A stretch of 32,955 nt of DNA. Source: a virus. The stretch is from IMG/VR virus record IMGVR_UViG_3300019776_000329, positions 1 to 32,955 of that record; one strand, written 5' to 3'. This document shows, one piece after another, positions 1 through 5,788 of the stretch; position 1 is the stretch's first letter; every line of letters starts with the position of its first letter. The notes beneath the pieces were generated by a model. It searched no databases. It worked only from the letters and a program-made list of their open reading frames with translations, and was not told where the DNA came from. A program made the position numbers and the translations under genes.

Positions 1-287
1 AGGCGGTCGCGCTCGGCGGAAATATCCTCGGCCTGCTGAACCTTCCGCGTGGCCGTCTCCATGGCGTCACGATGCCGTTTCGCCCACGTCTGGTTATCCT
101 CCTCCAACTCCGCCACACGCGCCCGCAGCGTGCGGAGTTCGGCGGCGAGGGCGGGAAAGGCGTCAAATGCCGCCTCGGCCCAACGTCTCGCATTTTCGGC
201 GTGATTCGTGAGCCTGATTGACATAGGCTCATACCTCGTAACTGCTGCGTGGATCGCGTCGAGGCGGTCGAGGTCTACGTTACTCAC
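1..287 (-). CDS. Hypothetical coiled-coil protein, 3' end cut by window edge
   Basis: A GTG start at 287-285 opens a frame that stays open to base 1, giving about 95 residues of an unfinished protein. A strong Shine-Dalgarno (GGGAGG, 5 bases before the GTG) supports this start, and the gene overlaps the stop of the preceding gene by a few bases. An in-frame ATG 22 codons in is a weaker alternative. From about residue 45 the protein is rich in Ala, Glu, Arg and Leu with heptad-like spacing (ELRTLRARVAELEED), so a long coiled coil is likely. I recognise no family. It is the last visible member of the leftward early operon. Confidence 0.7.
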   Translation of the reverse strand, partial: MSNVDLDRLDAIHAAVTRYEPMSIRLTNHAENARRWAEAAFDAFPALAAELRTLRARVAELEEDNQTWAKRHRDAMETATRKVQQAEDISAERDR

Positions 288-768
288 GGGTGCCTCCCTT
301 CGCCCGCGCAATCGCGGCGAGGGCGTCACCAGCCAGCAGTTGCGCGTTGAGAGGCACGGAAAGCGCGGAAAATGGCGGGTCGGCTTGCCTTAGTTGGTCG
401 ATACCCAGCACGCAATGCTTCAGCGCCTTCTCAGCCCGCTCCAGCGCCTCGTCGCGCGGGTCCGGCGGCGGGGCTTCGGCGAGGGCGGTCATCGCCGCCT
501 CATACTCCATGCGCGGGCTTTCGTTGGTTGGACAATCGTCAATGAACCACTCGGCATTGATGAGCTTCGCGCACGCTTCCAGCGCCTCCCGCAGCCGCCG
601 CTCGCGGTCGGTCCACGGCTGCTGCGCCGGCTCGGGCAGCGCGGCGAGTTGGGCGCGGTACTTAAAGCGTAGGTACATGATGCAATCGAGCGGCAATGTC
701 CTGATATTGCGCAGTTGTTCAATTTCCTCCAGCGCCGCAATCGCGCCGATGAGTTGCTCGCGGGTCAT
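280..768 (-). CDS. Hypothetical helical protein of the early operon
   Basis: This encodes 162 residues. Its ATG overlaps the TGA of the upstream gene (ATGA), which fixes the start by translational coupling. The sequence is mostly charged and helical. It has a proline-rich linker near residue 100 (APPPDPRDEAL) between an N-terminal helical half (LIGAIAALEEIEQLRN) and a C-terminal half that includes an HCVLGIDQLRQAD segment. No catalytic motif, signal peptide or membrane segment is visible. Its place downstream of the recombination ATPase and SSB-like genes suggests an accessory early function, but no function can be assigned. Confidence 0.65.
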   Translation of the reverse strand: MTREQLIGAIAALEEIEQLRNIRTLPLDCIMYLRFKYRAQLAALPEPAQQPWTDRERRLREALEACAKLINAEWFIDDCPTNESPRMEYEAAMTALAEAPPPDPRDEALERAEKALKHCVLGIDQLRQADPPFSALSVPLNAQLLAGDALAAIARAKGGTRE

Positions 769-1505
769 TGGGCACCCTTGAGCGCGGCGTCGATGTCCGA
801 CTCAAACTTTTTTCGCGCCGATTGTGCCGCCAGGCGATAGGCGATTGAACCACTTTCGCCAGCGTTCCAGGCAGTGTGATAAAGCGAAACTCCGTCCGCA
901 TTGGCCACCCGCAGCGCCGCCTCCAACTCCGCGATGCGGGCGTCGCGGGGGCCGGGGGAGTCGATCATGTCCGGTATTTCGCCCACGGACCGCTCAAAGT
1001 CAGCCTGATCTTCCGGCGTCCAAGGCGCTCCGGTTGCAGATAGCGTGGCTACCCTTGCTATCTCCTGCCGGATGCGGTCAAGGTCGGCTTTCGGCATACC
1101 GGGCCGGATGGCGTCGATGAAACTCGGCGTCTCGGTCCGCACCGTGAGCTTCCCTAGATCGCCAGCCACGTCGCCAAAGTGCGGGGCGAGTGGGTCGGGA
1201 GTCGGCAGCGGGCCTGTTTCGCGCGGGTCGGTGGCAATCACGGGAGCCCGCAAGCGATCCCACGCAGCACTGACCTCCAGCGCGTCGTAATCCTCTGAAC
1301 CTTGCCGCCCCGAGTGCCGGAACAGGTGGTTGATTTGATCCTCGCGCGCCCGAATCGCCTCCCGCATGCGCTCAACCTCGCGCAGGGCCTTCGCCCCCGC
1401 CAGCACCGCCGCCTCGTCGTCCTCGTCGATCCAGACCGGCGTGCCTGCGGCCTTCGCTTGCGCGGCGCGCTTTTCGAGACGCGCGGCCATCTGGTCGTTA
1501 GTCAC
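765..1505 (-). CDS. Hypothetical acidic/helical protein of the early operon
   Basis: This encodes 246 residues from a GTG at 1505-1503. I prefer that start over an upstream ATG because a full GGAGG lies 6 bases before it and it overlaps the preceding stop by only 8 bases. Residues 1-70 are charged and helical (QMAARLEKRAAQAKAAG, then an IDEDDEAAV acidic stretch). The middle is Pro-rich (GPLPTPDPLAPHFGD). The C-terminal part contains a helical ARIAELEAALRVANADG segment. I do not recognise a family and see no enzyme motif. It is coupled to the next gene by an ATGA overlap. Confidence 0.65.
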   Translation of the reverse strand: MTNDQMAARLEKRAAQAKAAGTPVWIDEDDEAAVLAGAKALREVERMREAIRAREDQINHLFRHSGRQGSEDYDALEVSAAWDRLRAPVIATDPRETGPLPTPDPLAPHFGDVAGDLGKLTVRTETPSFIDAIRPGMPKADLDRIRQEIARVATLSATGAPWTPEDQADFERSVGEIPDMIDSPGPRDARIAELEAALRVANADGVSLYHTAWNAGESGSIAYRLAAQSARKKFESDIDAALKGAQ

Positions 1506-1692
1506 CGACCACCTCCAGTCGAACCGTCTGCCGCATCGCAGCAGCAATCGCCGCAGACCGCGCCCGGTCGCGCAAAGCTGCCGCGCCAGCTCGCAAGGCC
1601 AATGAAGTCGTATTGGTCAGCCACTGTTCTGATTTATCCAGCGCTTCCAATATGTCCGCTGCTTCCTGATCTGTCATATCGTCCCTATGCAT
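1498..1692 (-). CDS. Small hypothetical helical protein
   Basis: This encodes 64 residues, or 59 if the second ATG at 1677 is used. Both starts have a usable ribosome site: AAGGA six bases before the first, AGGG five bases before the second. The protein is almost entirely helical and Ala/Arg-rich (LRAGAAALRDRARSAAIAAAMR). It opens with an acidic stretch (DDMTDQEAADILEALD). It is the first gene after a 190-base structured gap and is coupled to the 765-1505 gene. Function unknown. Confidence 0.55.
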   Translation of the reverse strand: MHRDDMTDQEAADILEALDKSEQWLTNTTSLALRAGAAALRDRARSAAIAAAMRQTVRLEVVGD

Positions 1693-1881
1693 CCTCTTTC
1701 CTTTCAGGGCCGGTCCCCCGGCCCCTAGAATTCAACTCATCCATTTATCGAGGTCGTTAGGCGCCTCGCTTTCTGAGCGCTTCGCGCGCCCGGTCTGAGG
1801 ATTCGCCGCTCCTATCCCTCCCCCGAGGTCTAGGACCGCCACGGCGTGGTCCGCAGGCCGCGGGCGCGAGGCCCGCGCGGG
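1693..1881 (-). other. Structured non-coding gap with GC-rich hairpins between the SSB-like gene and the next gene
   Basis: No convincing reading frame occupies these 189 bases. Reading the minus strand, the gap opens with an inverted repeat of CGCGGGC/GCCCGCG around a 5-base loop (1877-1859). GGACC/GGTCC follows (1852-1833). A strong 7-bp stem GGGCCGG/CCGGCCC with a 4-base loop (1724-1707) lies just before the ribosome site of the 1498-1692 gene. None is followed by a clear T tract. They could be terminators without a U tract, an RNA element controlling the downstream genes, or part of a replication origin. The sequence does not decide between these. Confidence 0.5.
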
Positions 1882-2331
1882 TTAAAAGGGAACGTCTCCG
1901 TCATCCACCGGCGCCGGAGCTTGCGGGCTTGTCGGCAAAGCCCCCTCGCTGGCCAGCAACCGAGTGATCTTGCCGGAAATGGCCTTGGAAATCGGCTCAA
2001 ACGGCGTCGGCGACAGTTGCTTGATGAACACTCCGGTGCGCCCGTTGAACTCCCACGCCTTGGTGCGAATGAAGACTTCCTTGCCCGTCAGCATCGCGCC
2101 AAGCCCTTCGACGTATGACGCCGATGTCATTTTCTTCGTGTCCACGCCAAGCGCCAGCAGCGCATCGCGCGAGCGGATCACCTCGTCTTTCGTCTTCCAT
2201 TTCAGCTTGTACGGCACCGACGCCGATCCTTCGCCGATGTGAAGATGCAATTCCGGGTGCCCGTCGTTGTCCTCCGTCTGGGACACGCCAGCAATGACGG
2301 TCCTGTATTCCTGATCCGGCTGAAAAGCCAT
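1882..2331 (-). CDS. Single-stranded DNA-binding protein-like (SSB with acidic C-terminal tip)
   Basis: This encodes 149 residues. The protein looks like a single OB-type beta barrel (about residues 8-115: an alternating strand pattern with ELHLHIGEG, EVFIRTKAWEFNGR and GVFIKQLSP). A Pro/Ala linker and an acidic tip ending DDGDVPF follow. That tip closely matches the conserved C-terminus by which bacterial and phage SSBs recruit partners. It lies 3 bases downstream of the Sak4-like ATPase, a frequent pairing in phage recombination/replication modules, so it probably coats single-stranded DNA for annealing. The fold assignment is inference; the tail is directly visible. Confidence 0.7.
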   Translation of the reverse strand: MAFQPDQEYRTVIAGVSQTEDNDGHPELHLHIGEGSASVPYKLKWKTKDEVIRSRDALLALGVDTKKMTSASYVEGLGAMLTGKEVFIRTKAWEFNGRTGVFIKQLSPTPFEPISKAISGKITRLLASEGALPTSPQAPAPVDDGDVPF

Positions 2332-2334
2332 GTT

Positions 2335-3318
2335 TTACGCCTCCACTAATGCCGCAGCGATTTCCTGCTTGCGGGTGTCTTTGATTGCCGTGAGCGCGGT
2401 GTAGTTTTCCTCGCCCAATTTCGTTTTCTTGCCGTTGGTCAACGCCCAAGCAGCGCGAAGCTGGTCGGCAGTATTTGCCGATAGCAAAGCCGACTTGATC
2501 TGATCCGCCATCGCCTTGCGCTCTTCCTCGGCCCTGCGCTCGTTCAGCGATGCGCGCTCAGCGTCGGCTGCGGCGGTGTCGTCGGGGTTGCCCATGACGG
2601 CCTGCGTGTCGCCGGAAAGGTACCGCATGATCGGCGCGAAGGTGTCGTAGGTCGGTTCCGCCACGGTTCGGCCGGTGAGGATGCCGCTGCGGTCCTTCTC
2701 GAAAAACACCTGGACCAAATACCCGCCGTCCTCGGTGCGTTCCGGGCAAAACCGCGCCAGCAGATGCGGCTCATACGGCGTCTCGCCCTCAGCCTTCATC
2801 TTCGTACCGATAACTTCCATCTGGCCGTCTTCGTCCTTGTCCATGACCACGCCCTCGCGCCCGCAGATGATGGCGTGAAAGTTGCCGTCGAGCAAAAGCG
2901 CCATCAGCTTTTTGTATGGCTTTTTGATGGCGCCCCAGGCGTGAATCGGGATCTGGCCATTGGCCATGCGCTTGCCGTCGTATGCGGCTTGCGCGGCCTC
3001 CCAGAGATGCGTAATGGAGTCAAGGACGATCACGCCGTGCGTTTTCGTGTCCAGTGATTCCACGGCGTCGATGACCTCGTAAATGGACCGCGTGTAAAGC
3101 GCGTCGAAGTCAAACGCGGCCGGATGCACTCGACGCTCTGCCACCGCCTGCGCGTAGAAATCCGTTCCGCGCTCCGTGTCCACATACGCCACGCGCTTGC
3201 CATCTCGCGCCGCTAATCCCTCTGCGACAAGTAGCGACGTGAATGTCTTGCCGCTCCCCTGTTTGCCGTAAAAGCCAGCCTTAAACCTGGCTTGTTGCGG
3301 CGATGCTTTCTTGAACAT
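2335..3318 (-). CDS. Sak4-type RecA-like ATPase (AAA_24), single-strand annealing/recombination
   Basis: This encodes 327 residues. A Walker A motif GKQGSGKT is at residues 18-25 and a Walker B strand GVIVLD at 95-100, followed by SITHLW. This is the layout of phage Sak4/AAA_24 proteins, a RecA/Rad51-core family that promotes single-strand annealing together with a phage SSB. The C-terminal 90 residues are charged and helical. The start has an excellent ribosome site (AAAGGAGAG) and lies 38 bases inside the upstream gene. The SSB-like gene follows directly. No separate recombinase, polymerase or helicase is in the window, so this is the main visible DNA-metabolism enzyme. Confidence 0.82.
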   Translation of the reverse strand: MFKKASPQQARFKAGFYGKQGSGKTFTSLLVAEGLAARDGKRVAYVDTERGTDFYAQAVAERRVHPAAFDFDALYTRSIYEVIDAVESLDTKTHGVIVLDSITHLWEAAQAAYDGKRMANGQIPIHAWGAIKKPYKKLMALLLDGNFHAIICGREGVVMDKDEDGQMEVIGTKMKAEGETPYEPHLLARFCPERTEDGGYLVQVFFEKDRSGILTGRTVAEPTYDTFAPIMRYLSGDTQAVMGNPDDTAAADAERASLNERRAEEERKAMADQIKSALLSANTADQLRAAWALTNGKKTKLGEENYTALTAIKDTRKQEIAAALVEA

Positions 3319-3508
3319 CTGCTCTCTCCTTTTCAGCCGCGATCCTGGCTTTTGCCAGGGCCGCTATCAACTCGTGTCCGAGCTTGTTTTGTATGGCGAT
3401 CGCGTGAAGCTGATCCACCTCGGTTTCGATTTCGATGACGGCTGGTAGCTGCGTGGCCGGCGCGTGTCCCTCCAGCGCGGCAAACCGGGCGCGGTGTTGG
3501 TAGGTCAT
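3281..3508 (-). CDS. Hypothetical small helical protein
   Basis: This encodes 75 residues from an ATG that overlaps the upstream TGA (ATGA), which is why I prefer it to longer starts. The protein has an N-terminal basic part (MTYQHRARFAALEG). A long amphipathic helix follows (EVDQLHAIAIQNKLGHELIAAL), then a charged C-terminal helix. No family is recognised. Its last 38 bases overlap the start of the Sak4-like ATPase gene, so the two are probably translationally linked. It may be an accessory to recombination, but this rests only on position. Confidence 0.6.
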   Translation of the reverse strand: MTYQHRARFAALEGHAPATQLPAVIEIETEVDQLHAIAIQNKLGHELIAALAKARIAAEKERADVQESIAATSQV

Positions 3509-3717
3509 CGCGCCACCACCTTCCACCCCAGCACCAGCACCGCCACGGCCAGCGCAAAGCAAGCCCACCTCAGCCGGTTGCGCGACACGAACAGTTCATC
3601 AATGTGGGCGGCTTGCCGGCGTAGCTTCTGGCCGTAGTCAGTGTCAAGCGTCGCCAAATGCCGCATCCACTGGTCCGTGGCGGCCGCGATCTTCTTCTCG
3701 TATGCCGGGGTCCTCAT
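3505..3717 (-). CDS. Small C-terminally membrane-anchored protein
   Basis: This encodes 70 residues from the ATG that overlaps the upstream TGA. The first 48 residues are helical and charged (YEKKIAAATDQWMRHLATLD). Residues about 51-66 form one hydrophobic span (WACFALAVAVLVLGW), followed by a short basic tail. This is the layout of a tail-anchored membrane protein with a cytoplasmic coiled coil. Together with the 3714-3803 product it makes two consecutive tiny membrane proteins in the early operon. Possible roles are membrane anchoring of replication or superinfection exclusion; neither is shown. Confidence 0.65.
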   Translation of the reverse strand: MRTPAYEKKIAAATDQWMRHLATLDTDYGQKLRRQAAHIDELFVSRNRLRWACFALAVAVLVLGWKVVAR

Positions 3718-3803
3718 ATCGCCTGCCACCAGCCCACAATCGCCGCGCAGCAGTACAGGAACGCGGCGAACTCCGTGAGGTCCTGCAAGGTGATGCGCCT
3801 CAT
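3714..3803 (-). CDS. 29-residue single-span membrane protein
   Basis: This short frame starts at ATG 3803, overlapping the TGA of the upstream gene (ATGA), and ends with TGA overlapping the next ATG. The peptide has a basic/polar head (MRRITLQDLTEF) and a hydrophobic span (AAFLYCCAAIVGWW) reaching almost to its C-terminus. Exact ATGA coupling on both sides is the main evidence that it is real. Function unknown. Confidence 0.6.
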   Translation of the reverse strand: MRRITLQDLTEFAAFLYCCAAIVGWWQAI

Positions 3804-3964
3804 TTGGCACCTTCCAAAATCTGGTCGGCCAGTTCTCCGGCCCGCTTTGCCCAAATGTCGCCATCAACCACGCTGCCAAAGTCGATCTCGATGGCACTAG
3901 GAAACGCCGACGAGTGATCGAGCAACTCCTTGACCAGCTTCGCCAACTCAACCGCCGCGCTCAT
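3800..3964 (-). CDS. Small hypothetical acidic protein
   Basis: This encodes 54 residues from the ATG overlapping the upstream stop (ATGA). The sequence is helical-acidic. It has an N-terminal amphipathic helix (VELAKLVKELLDHSS), a short strand-like stretch (IEIDFGSVVDGDIW) and a C-terminal helix. No motif or family is recognised. It is coupled on both sides to small genes of the early operon. Confidence 0.6.
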   Translation of the reverse strand: MSAAVELAKLVKELLDHSSAFPSAIEIDFGSVVDGDIWAKRAGELADQILEGAK

Positions 3965-4236
3965 GCCGCACCGCCGATCAGCGACTTGACGACTCGCGCC
4001 GCGCGTCCGGCTCCGTGGTCTCGGTCGTAGCCCCACGGGTCGAACGTGTCTCCGCTGAAATCTGCCTTGATCGGTACGCCCATCGCGTAGTCAATGTAGT
4101 TGCACTCGGCCAACATCTGAGCGGCGCGCTGCTCGGTCAAATGACCCGCTGACAATATGCCCATTCCGAGCGGGGACCCTTGATTGACCAGCGCGGCGAG
4201 CAGCTTTGCTTTGTCGATTCCTTTGATGTCGATCAT
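3961..4236 (-). CDS. Hypothetical protein of the early operon
   Basis: This encodes 91 residues, with the start fixed by ATGA overlap with the upstream gene. The N-terminal half looks helical (DKAKLLAALVNQG, then EQRAAQMLAECNYIDY). The C-terminal half is richer in Gly, Asp and aromatics (DFSGDTFDPWGYDRDHG). I do not recognise it. There is no signal peptide, membrane span or metal motif. It lies between two other small genes of unknown function, ahead of the recombination genes. Confidence 0.6.
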   Translation of the reverse strand: MIDIKGIDKAKLLAALVNQGSPLGMGILSAGHLTEQRAAQMLAECNYIDYAMGVPIKADFSGDTFDPWGYDRDHGAGRAARVVKSLIGGAA

Positions 4237-4472
4237 GCCGCACCGCCCGTCTCAGCGATCAGCCCGCGCGCCTCGGTCATCAGCGCATCAAGCAGGCTGA
4301 AGTTCTCGCCACGGTGCGCCCGCTCAATCCGCGCCAGCAAATCGAACGCGGCGCCGGCCTTGTCCGCGCGCTTTAGCGCCCTCTCCATGCGCTCGCCCGC
4401 CATCCGCGCGCCCGTCGGCAAGGCGGCGGCGTTGTGCGGGTAACGGTGGGTGCCGTAAATGTTGTCTCTCAT
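4233..4472 (-). CDS. Hypothetical small helical protein
   Basis: This encodes 79 residues. I choose the ATG at 4472 because it is preceded by GAGAGGAGCAACC, a leader shared with the capsid and tail-tube genes of this phage. Longer alternatives run through the non-coding gap. The protein is mainly helical and charged (GERMERALKRADKAGAAFDL) with an acidic C-terminus. It follows a 121-base gap, so it may begin a translational sub-unit of the early operon. Function unknown. Confidence 0.6.
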   Translation of the reverse strand: MRDNIYGTHRYPHNAAALPTGARMAGERMERALKRADKAGAAFDLLARIERAHRGENFSLLDALMTEARGLIAETGGAA

Positions 4473-4498
4473 GGTTGCTCCTCTCTTGGTTTCTGACA

Positions 4499-4530
4499 CC
4501 CGGACCTGTGATATTCTTCGCAAGTCCGGG
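4499..4530. repeat. Inverted repeat (7-bp stem) in the gap upstream of the 4233-4472 gene
   Basis: CCCGGAC at 4499-4505 and GTCCGGG at 4524-4530 are perfect complements around an 18-base loop. They lie 27-58 bases upstream of the start codon at 4472. No T tract follows on either strand, so it is not a typical intrinsic terminator. It may be an RNA hairpin ahead of the ribosome site or a protein-binding site. The rest of the gap 4473-4593 shows nothing else I can name. Confidence 0.4.
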
Positions 4531-4593
4531 GTTGGGTTGCTCCGGCCCCGGTAGGCCGCGCGGCTCCGTCGGCAAAATGGACCGCGCGGCTGA

Positions 4594-4683
4594 TCATTGC
4601 CAAAACGCTGCAACAAACGCAGCCGCCACCGCCGTACCCACGGCGAGGCAAAGTGTGATGAACTGCCGCTCAAGTCTGCTCAC
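4594..4683 (-). CDS. 29-residue small membrane protein
   Basis: The frame starts with GTG at 4683-4681, overlapping the TGA of the upstream helix-turn-helix gene (GTGA), and ends at TGA 4594. The peptide begins MSRLERQF and continues with one hydrophobic span (ITLCLAVGTAVAAAFVAAFW). It is the third small membrane protein predicted in the early operon. The stop/start overlap and the sharp hydrophobic segment support it; the short length makes it uncertain. Confidence 0.5.
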   Translation of the reverse strand: MSRLERQFITLCLAVGTAVAAAFVAAFWQ

Positions 4684-4949
4684 GCGGCCCTCCGCTGCGC
4701 CACGTAGGGACGCGTAAGCAACGAGCGGCGGCCGTCCGAAAACCCCTGCCTGCGGGCGGCCTCCTTCTCGATCTCAAACTGTTCTAGCAGCACGTCCTCA
4801 ATGACGCGCTCTTGTACACCGTACTCGCGGGCCAGATGCCGATTCGTGGCGCCCATCTGCGCGCGAATTAGGATGCTGCGGCGCTCCGTGGGCGTGATCG
4901 GGCGGCTAACCCCAATGGCGCGAACGAGTTGCAAAATATTGTTGCTCAT
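4680..4949 (-). CDS. Helix-turn-helix protein, probable early regulator
   Basis: This encodes 89 residues with AGGAG eight bases before the ATG. The central part (about 22-58) reads as a helix-turn-helix: ERRSILIRAQMGATNRHLA followed by REYGVQERVIEDVLLEQ. It resembles the resolvase/transposase-type HTH, in which a first helix is followed by a short Gly-containing turn and a recognition helix. The C-terminus is strongly basic (GRRSLLTRPYVAQRRAA), which would suit DNA binding. It is the second gene of the leftward early operon, just after the RHH-like regulator. It could control early transcription or act in DNA metabolism. No close family was recognised. Confidence 0.6.
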   Translation of the reverse strand: MSNNILQLVRAIGVSRPITPTERRSILIRAQMGATNRHLAREYGVQERVIEDVLLEQFEIEKEAARRQGFSDGRRSLLTRPYVAQRRAA

Positions 4950-4960
4950 ATGCGGTACTC

Positions 4961-5161
4961 CTATTTACGATGGGCCATGCGTCCAATGATGAGCCTCTGT
5001 CGAATGGCGTCGGCTATCCACTCGCGCACTTCCTGCCCGAGTCTGGCGGCGTCGGCTTTTGCCATGCGGTAGTCATTCGGATGAACGTCTATCGAACGCT
5101 GAACCCACTCAGCCTCAACCTCGGCCGGTTGTGATTTAATCGTTGCTGGCATTGTTAGCAT
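4961..5161 (-). CDS. Ribbon-helix-helix-like small regulator, first gene of the leftward early operon
   Basis: This encodes 66 residues from ATG 5161. A longer frame beginning at TTG 5197 would start inside the operator, and ATG 5152 is a possible shorter start. Residues about 21-57 read as strand-helix-helix (RSIDVHPNDYRMAKADAARL, then QEVREWIADAIRQRL). This is the pattern of Arc/CopG-type repressors: a short beta strand, helix A, a turn with Gly, helix B. It lies directly downstream of a promoter whose spacer holds a 14-bp palindrome, so autoregulation is likely. Its neighbour across the operator has a similar fold. The RHH assignment comes from pattern only. Confidence 0.6.
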   Translation of the reverse strand: MLTMPATIKSQPAEVEAEWVQRSIDVHPNDYRMAKADAARLGQEVREWIADAIRQRLIIGRMAHRK

Positions 5162-5175
5162 TGCTCTCTGAAATG

Positions 5176-5204
5176 ATCTTAGGTGCAATTGCACCAAGGT
5201 GCAA
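5176..5204 (-). promoter_or_regulatory. Predicted leftward early promoter
   Basis: Reading the minus strand, a -35-like TTGCAC (5204-5199) is separated by exactly 17 bases from a -10-like TAAGAT (5181-5176). The start codon of the RHH-like gene at 5161 follows. The -35 match to a sigma-70 consensus is partial. The position ahead of the whole leftward operon and the operator in the spacer strengthen the call. Confidence 0.5.
5182..5204. promoter_or_regulatory. Palindromic operator with an extra half-site between divergent genes
   Basis: GGTGCAATTGCACC (5182-5195) is a perfect 14-bp palindrome. Two bases later the half-site GGTGCAA (5198-5204) recurs, making three tandem copies of a GGTGCA half-site. 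It sits between the divergent genes starting at 5161 (minus) and 5241 (plus) and inside the predicted leftward promoter spacer. RHH repressors bind such short tandem half-sites as dimers of dimers, so one or both flanking RHH-like products are the likely ligands. Binding is inferred. Confidence 0.65.
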
Positions 5205-5240
5205 GCGAAAACGTGCGCTAATCAAAAGAAAGTGCTTTAT

Positions 5241-5714
5241 ATGAAAAAGTATGGAATTCTTCTGTCGGCCGAGGAACACAAGGAGCTGAAGACGATCGCG
5301 GCGCAGCGTGGCGTGCTGATGCAGGACATCGCGCGGGACGCAGTGCTGGCGGCGATGCGTGTTCAGCCAGAGGCCACTCCCGCCGCAACGCCCGTGAGTT
5401 CAGCTTTACAGGCAGCGCATACGTTGGTAAAACAGTTAGAGATCCTTGAAGCCAGGACCAAAGATCTAGCCCGCGAGGTCCAGGACGCTGCCGATTACAT
5501 ACGAGGAATCATAAATGCCGCAACTGTTGATGATGCCGGATCTCCCACCCGAAGCGAGCGAATGGAAAGCGCAGTATTGCCAACGGTGGCTCCGCTTATT
5601 GCAAGCACAGGAAGAATTATTGTCGACGCAGCTCCGGGTGGTGGAAACGCAGCGAGAACTCGTCCGCGAGCTGCTGGACCGCAAAGAGTGATGCCCGGCC
5701 GCCGGTCTAGTTAG
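5241..5714 (+). CDS. Plus-strand RHH-like DNA-binding protein, divergent regulator
   Basis: This is the main plus-strand gene in the window: 157 residues from ATG 5241 (a GTG start at 5199 inside the operator is less likely). Residues 1-36 (MKKYGILLSAEEHKELKTIA, then QRGVLMQDIARDAVL) form a strand-helix-helix pattern like ribbon-helix-helix regulators. A Pro/Ala linker and a helical, coiled-coil-like segment follow (TLVKQLEILEARTKDLAREV). The last 66 residues overlap another frame with much better codon bias, so the C-terminus as read here may be non-native. A possible extended -10 (TGcGCTAAT, 5214-5222) lies upstream. The ribosome site is weak. Confidence 0.65.
   Translation: MKKYGILLSAEEHKELKTIAAQRGVLMQDIARDAVLAAMRVQPEATPAATPVSSALQAAHTLVKQLEILEARTKDLAREVQDAADYIRGIINAATVDDAGSPTRSERMESAVLPTVAPLIASTGRIIVDAAPGGGNAARTRPRAAGPQRVMPGRRSS
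5515..5691 (+). CDS. Small coiled-coil protein overlapping the regulator gene in the +1 frame
   Basis: This encodes 58 residues from ATG 5515, preceded by GAGGA seven bases upstream. The frame has G or C in most third codon positions, whereas the overlapping frame of the 5241-5714 gene is A/T-rich at third positions here. That favours this frame as the coding one. The product has a short N-terminal loop and then a long amphipathic helix (RLLQAQEELLSTQLRVVETQ). It may be a separate protein, or the natural C-terminus of the regulator joined by a frameshift. Function unknown. Confidence 0.6.
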   Translation: MPQLLMMPDLPPEASEWKAQYCQRWLRLLQAQEELLSTQLRVVETQRELVRELLDRKE

Positions 5715-5727
5715 GCCCGGAGACACG

Positions 5728-5760
5728 AAAAGCCCCGCCACCCGAAAGGGCAGCGGGGCT
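5728..5760 (-). terminator. Intrinsic terminator at the end of the long late operon
   Basis: On the minus strand AGCCCCGC (5760-5753) pairs with GCGGGGCT (5738-5731), and a smaller CCC/GGG stem with a TTTC loop stacks inside. TTTT (5731-5728) closes the hairpin end. It lies 29 bases past the stop of the last late gene (5789) and between convergent genes. It is therefore the expected end of the late transcript, and may also block plus-strand transcripts from the regulator gene. Confidence 0.75.
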
Positions 5761-5788
5761 TATGTAATCTTGGGGCGGTATCGTTACA

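Noticed and set aside
290-781. Long plus-strand frame opposite the 280-768 gene
   Set aside because: It is antisense to a coupled minus-strand gene in GC-rich DNA, is Ser/Arg-rich and has no ribosome site; such frames arise from codon bias on the other strand.
765-1547. Upstream start for the 765-1505 gene
   Set aside because: It overlaps the previous gene by 50 bases and lacks a ribosome site; GTG 1505 has GGAGG at ideal spacing.
4233-4673. Longer start for the 4233-4472 gene
   Set aside because: The extension crosses the inverted repeat and the small membrane protein gene, while the 4472 start has a strong ribosome site.
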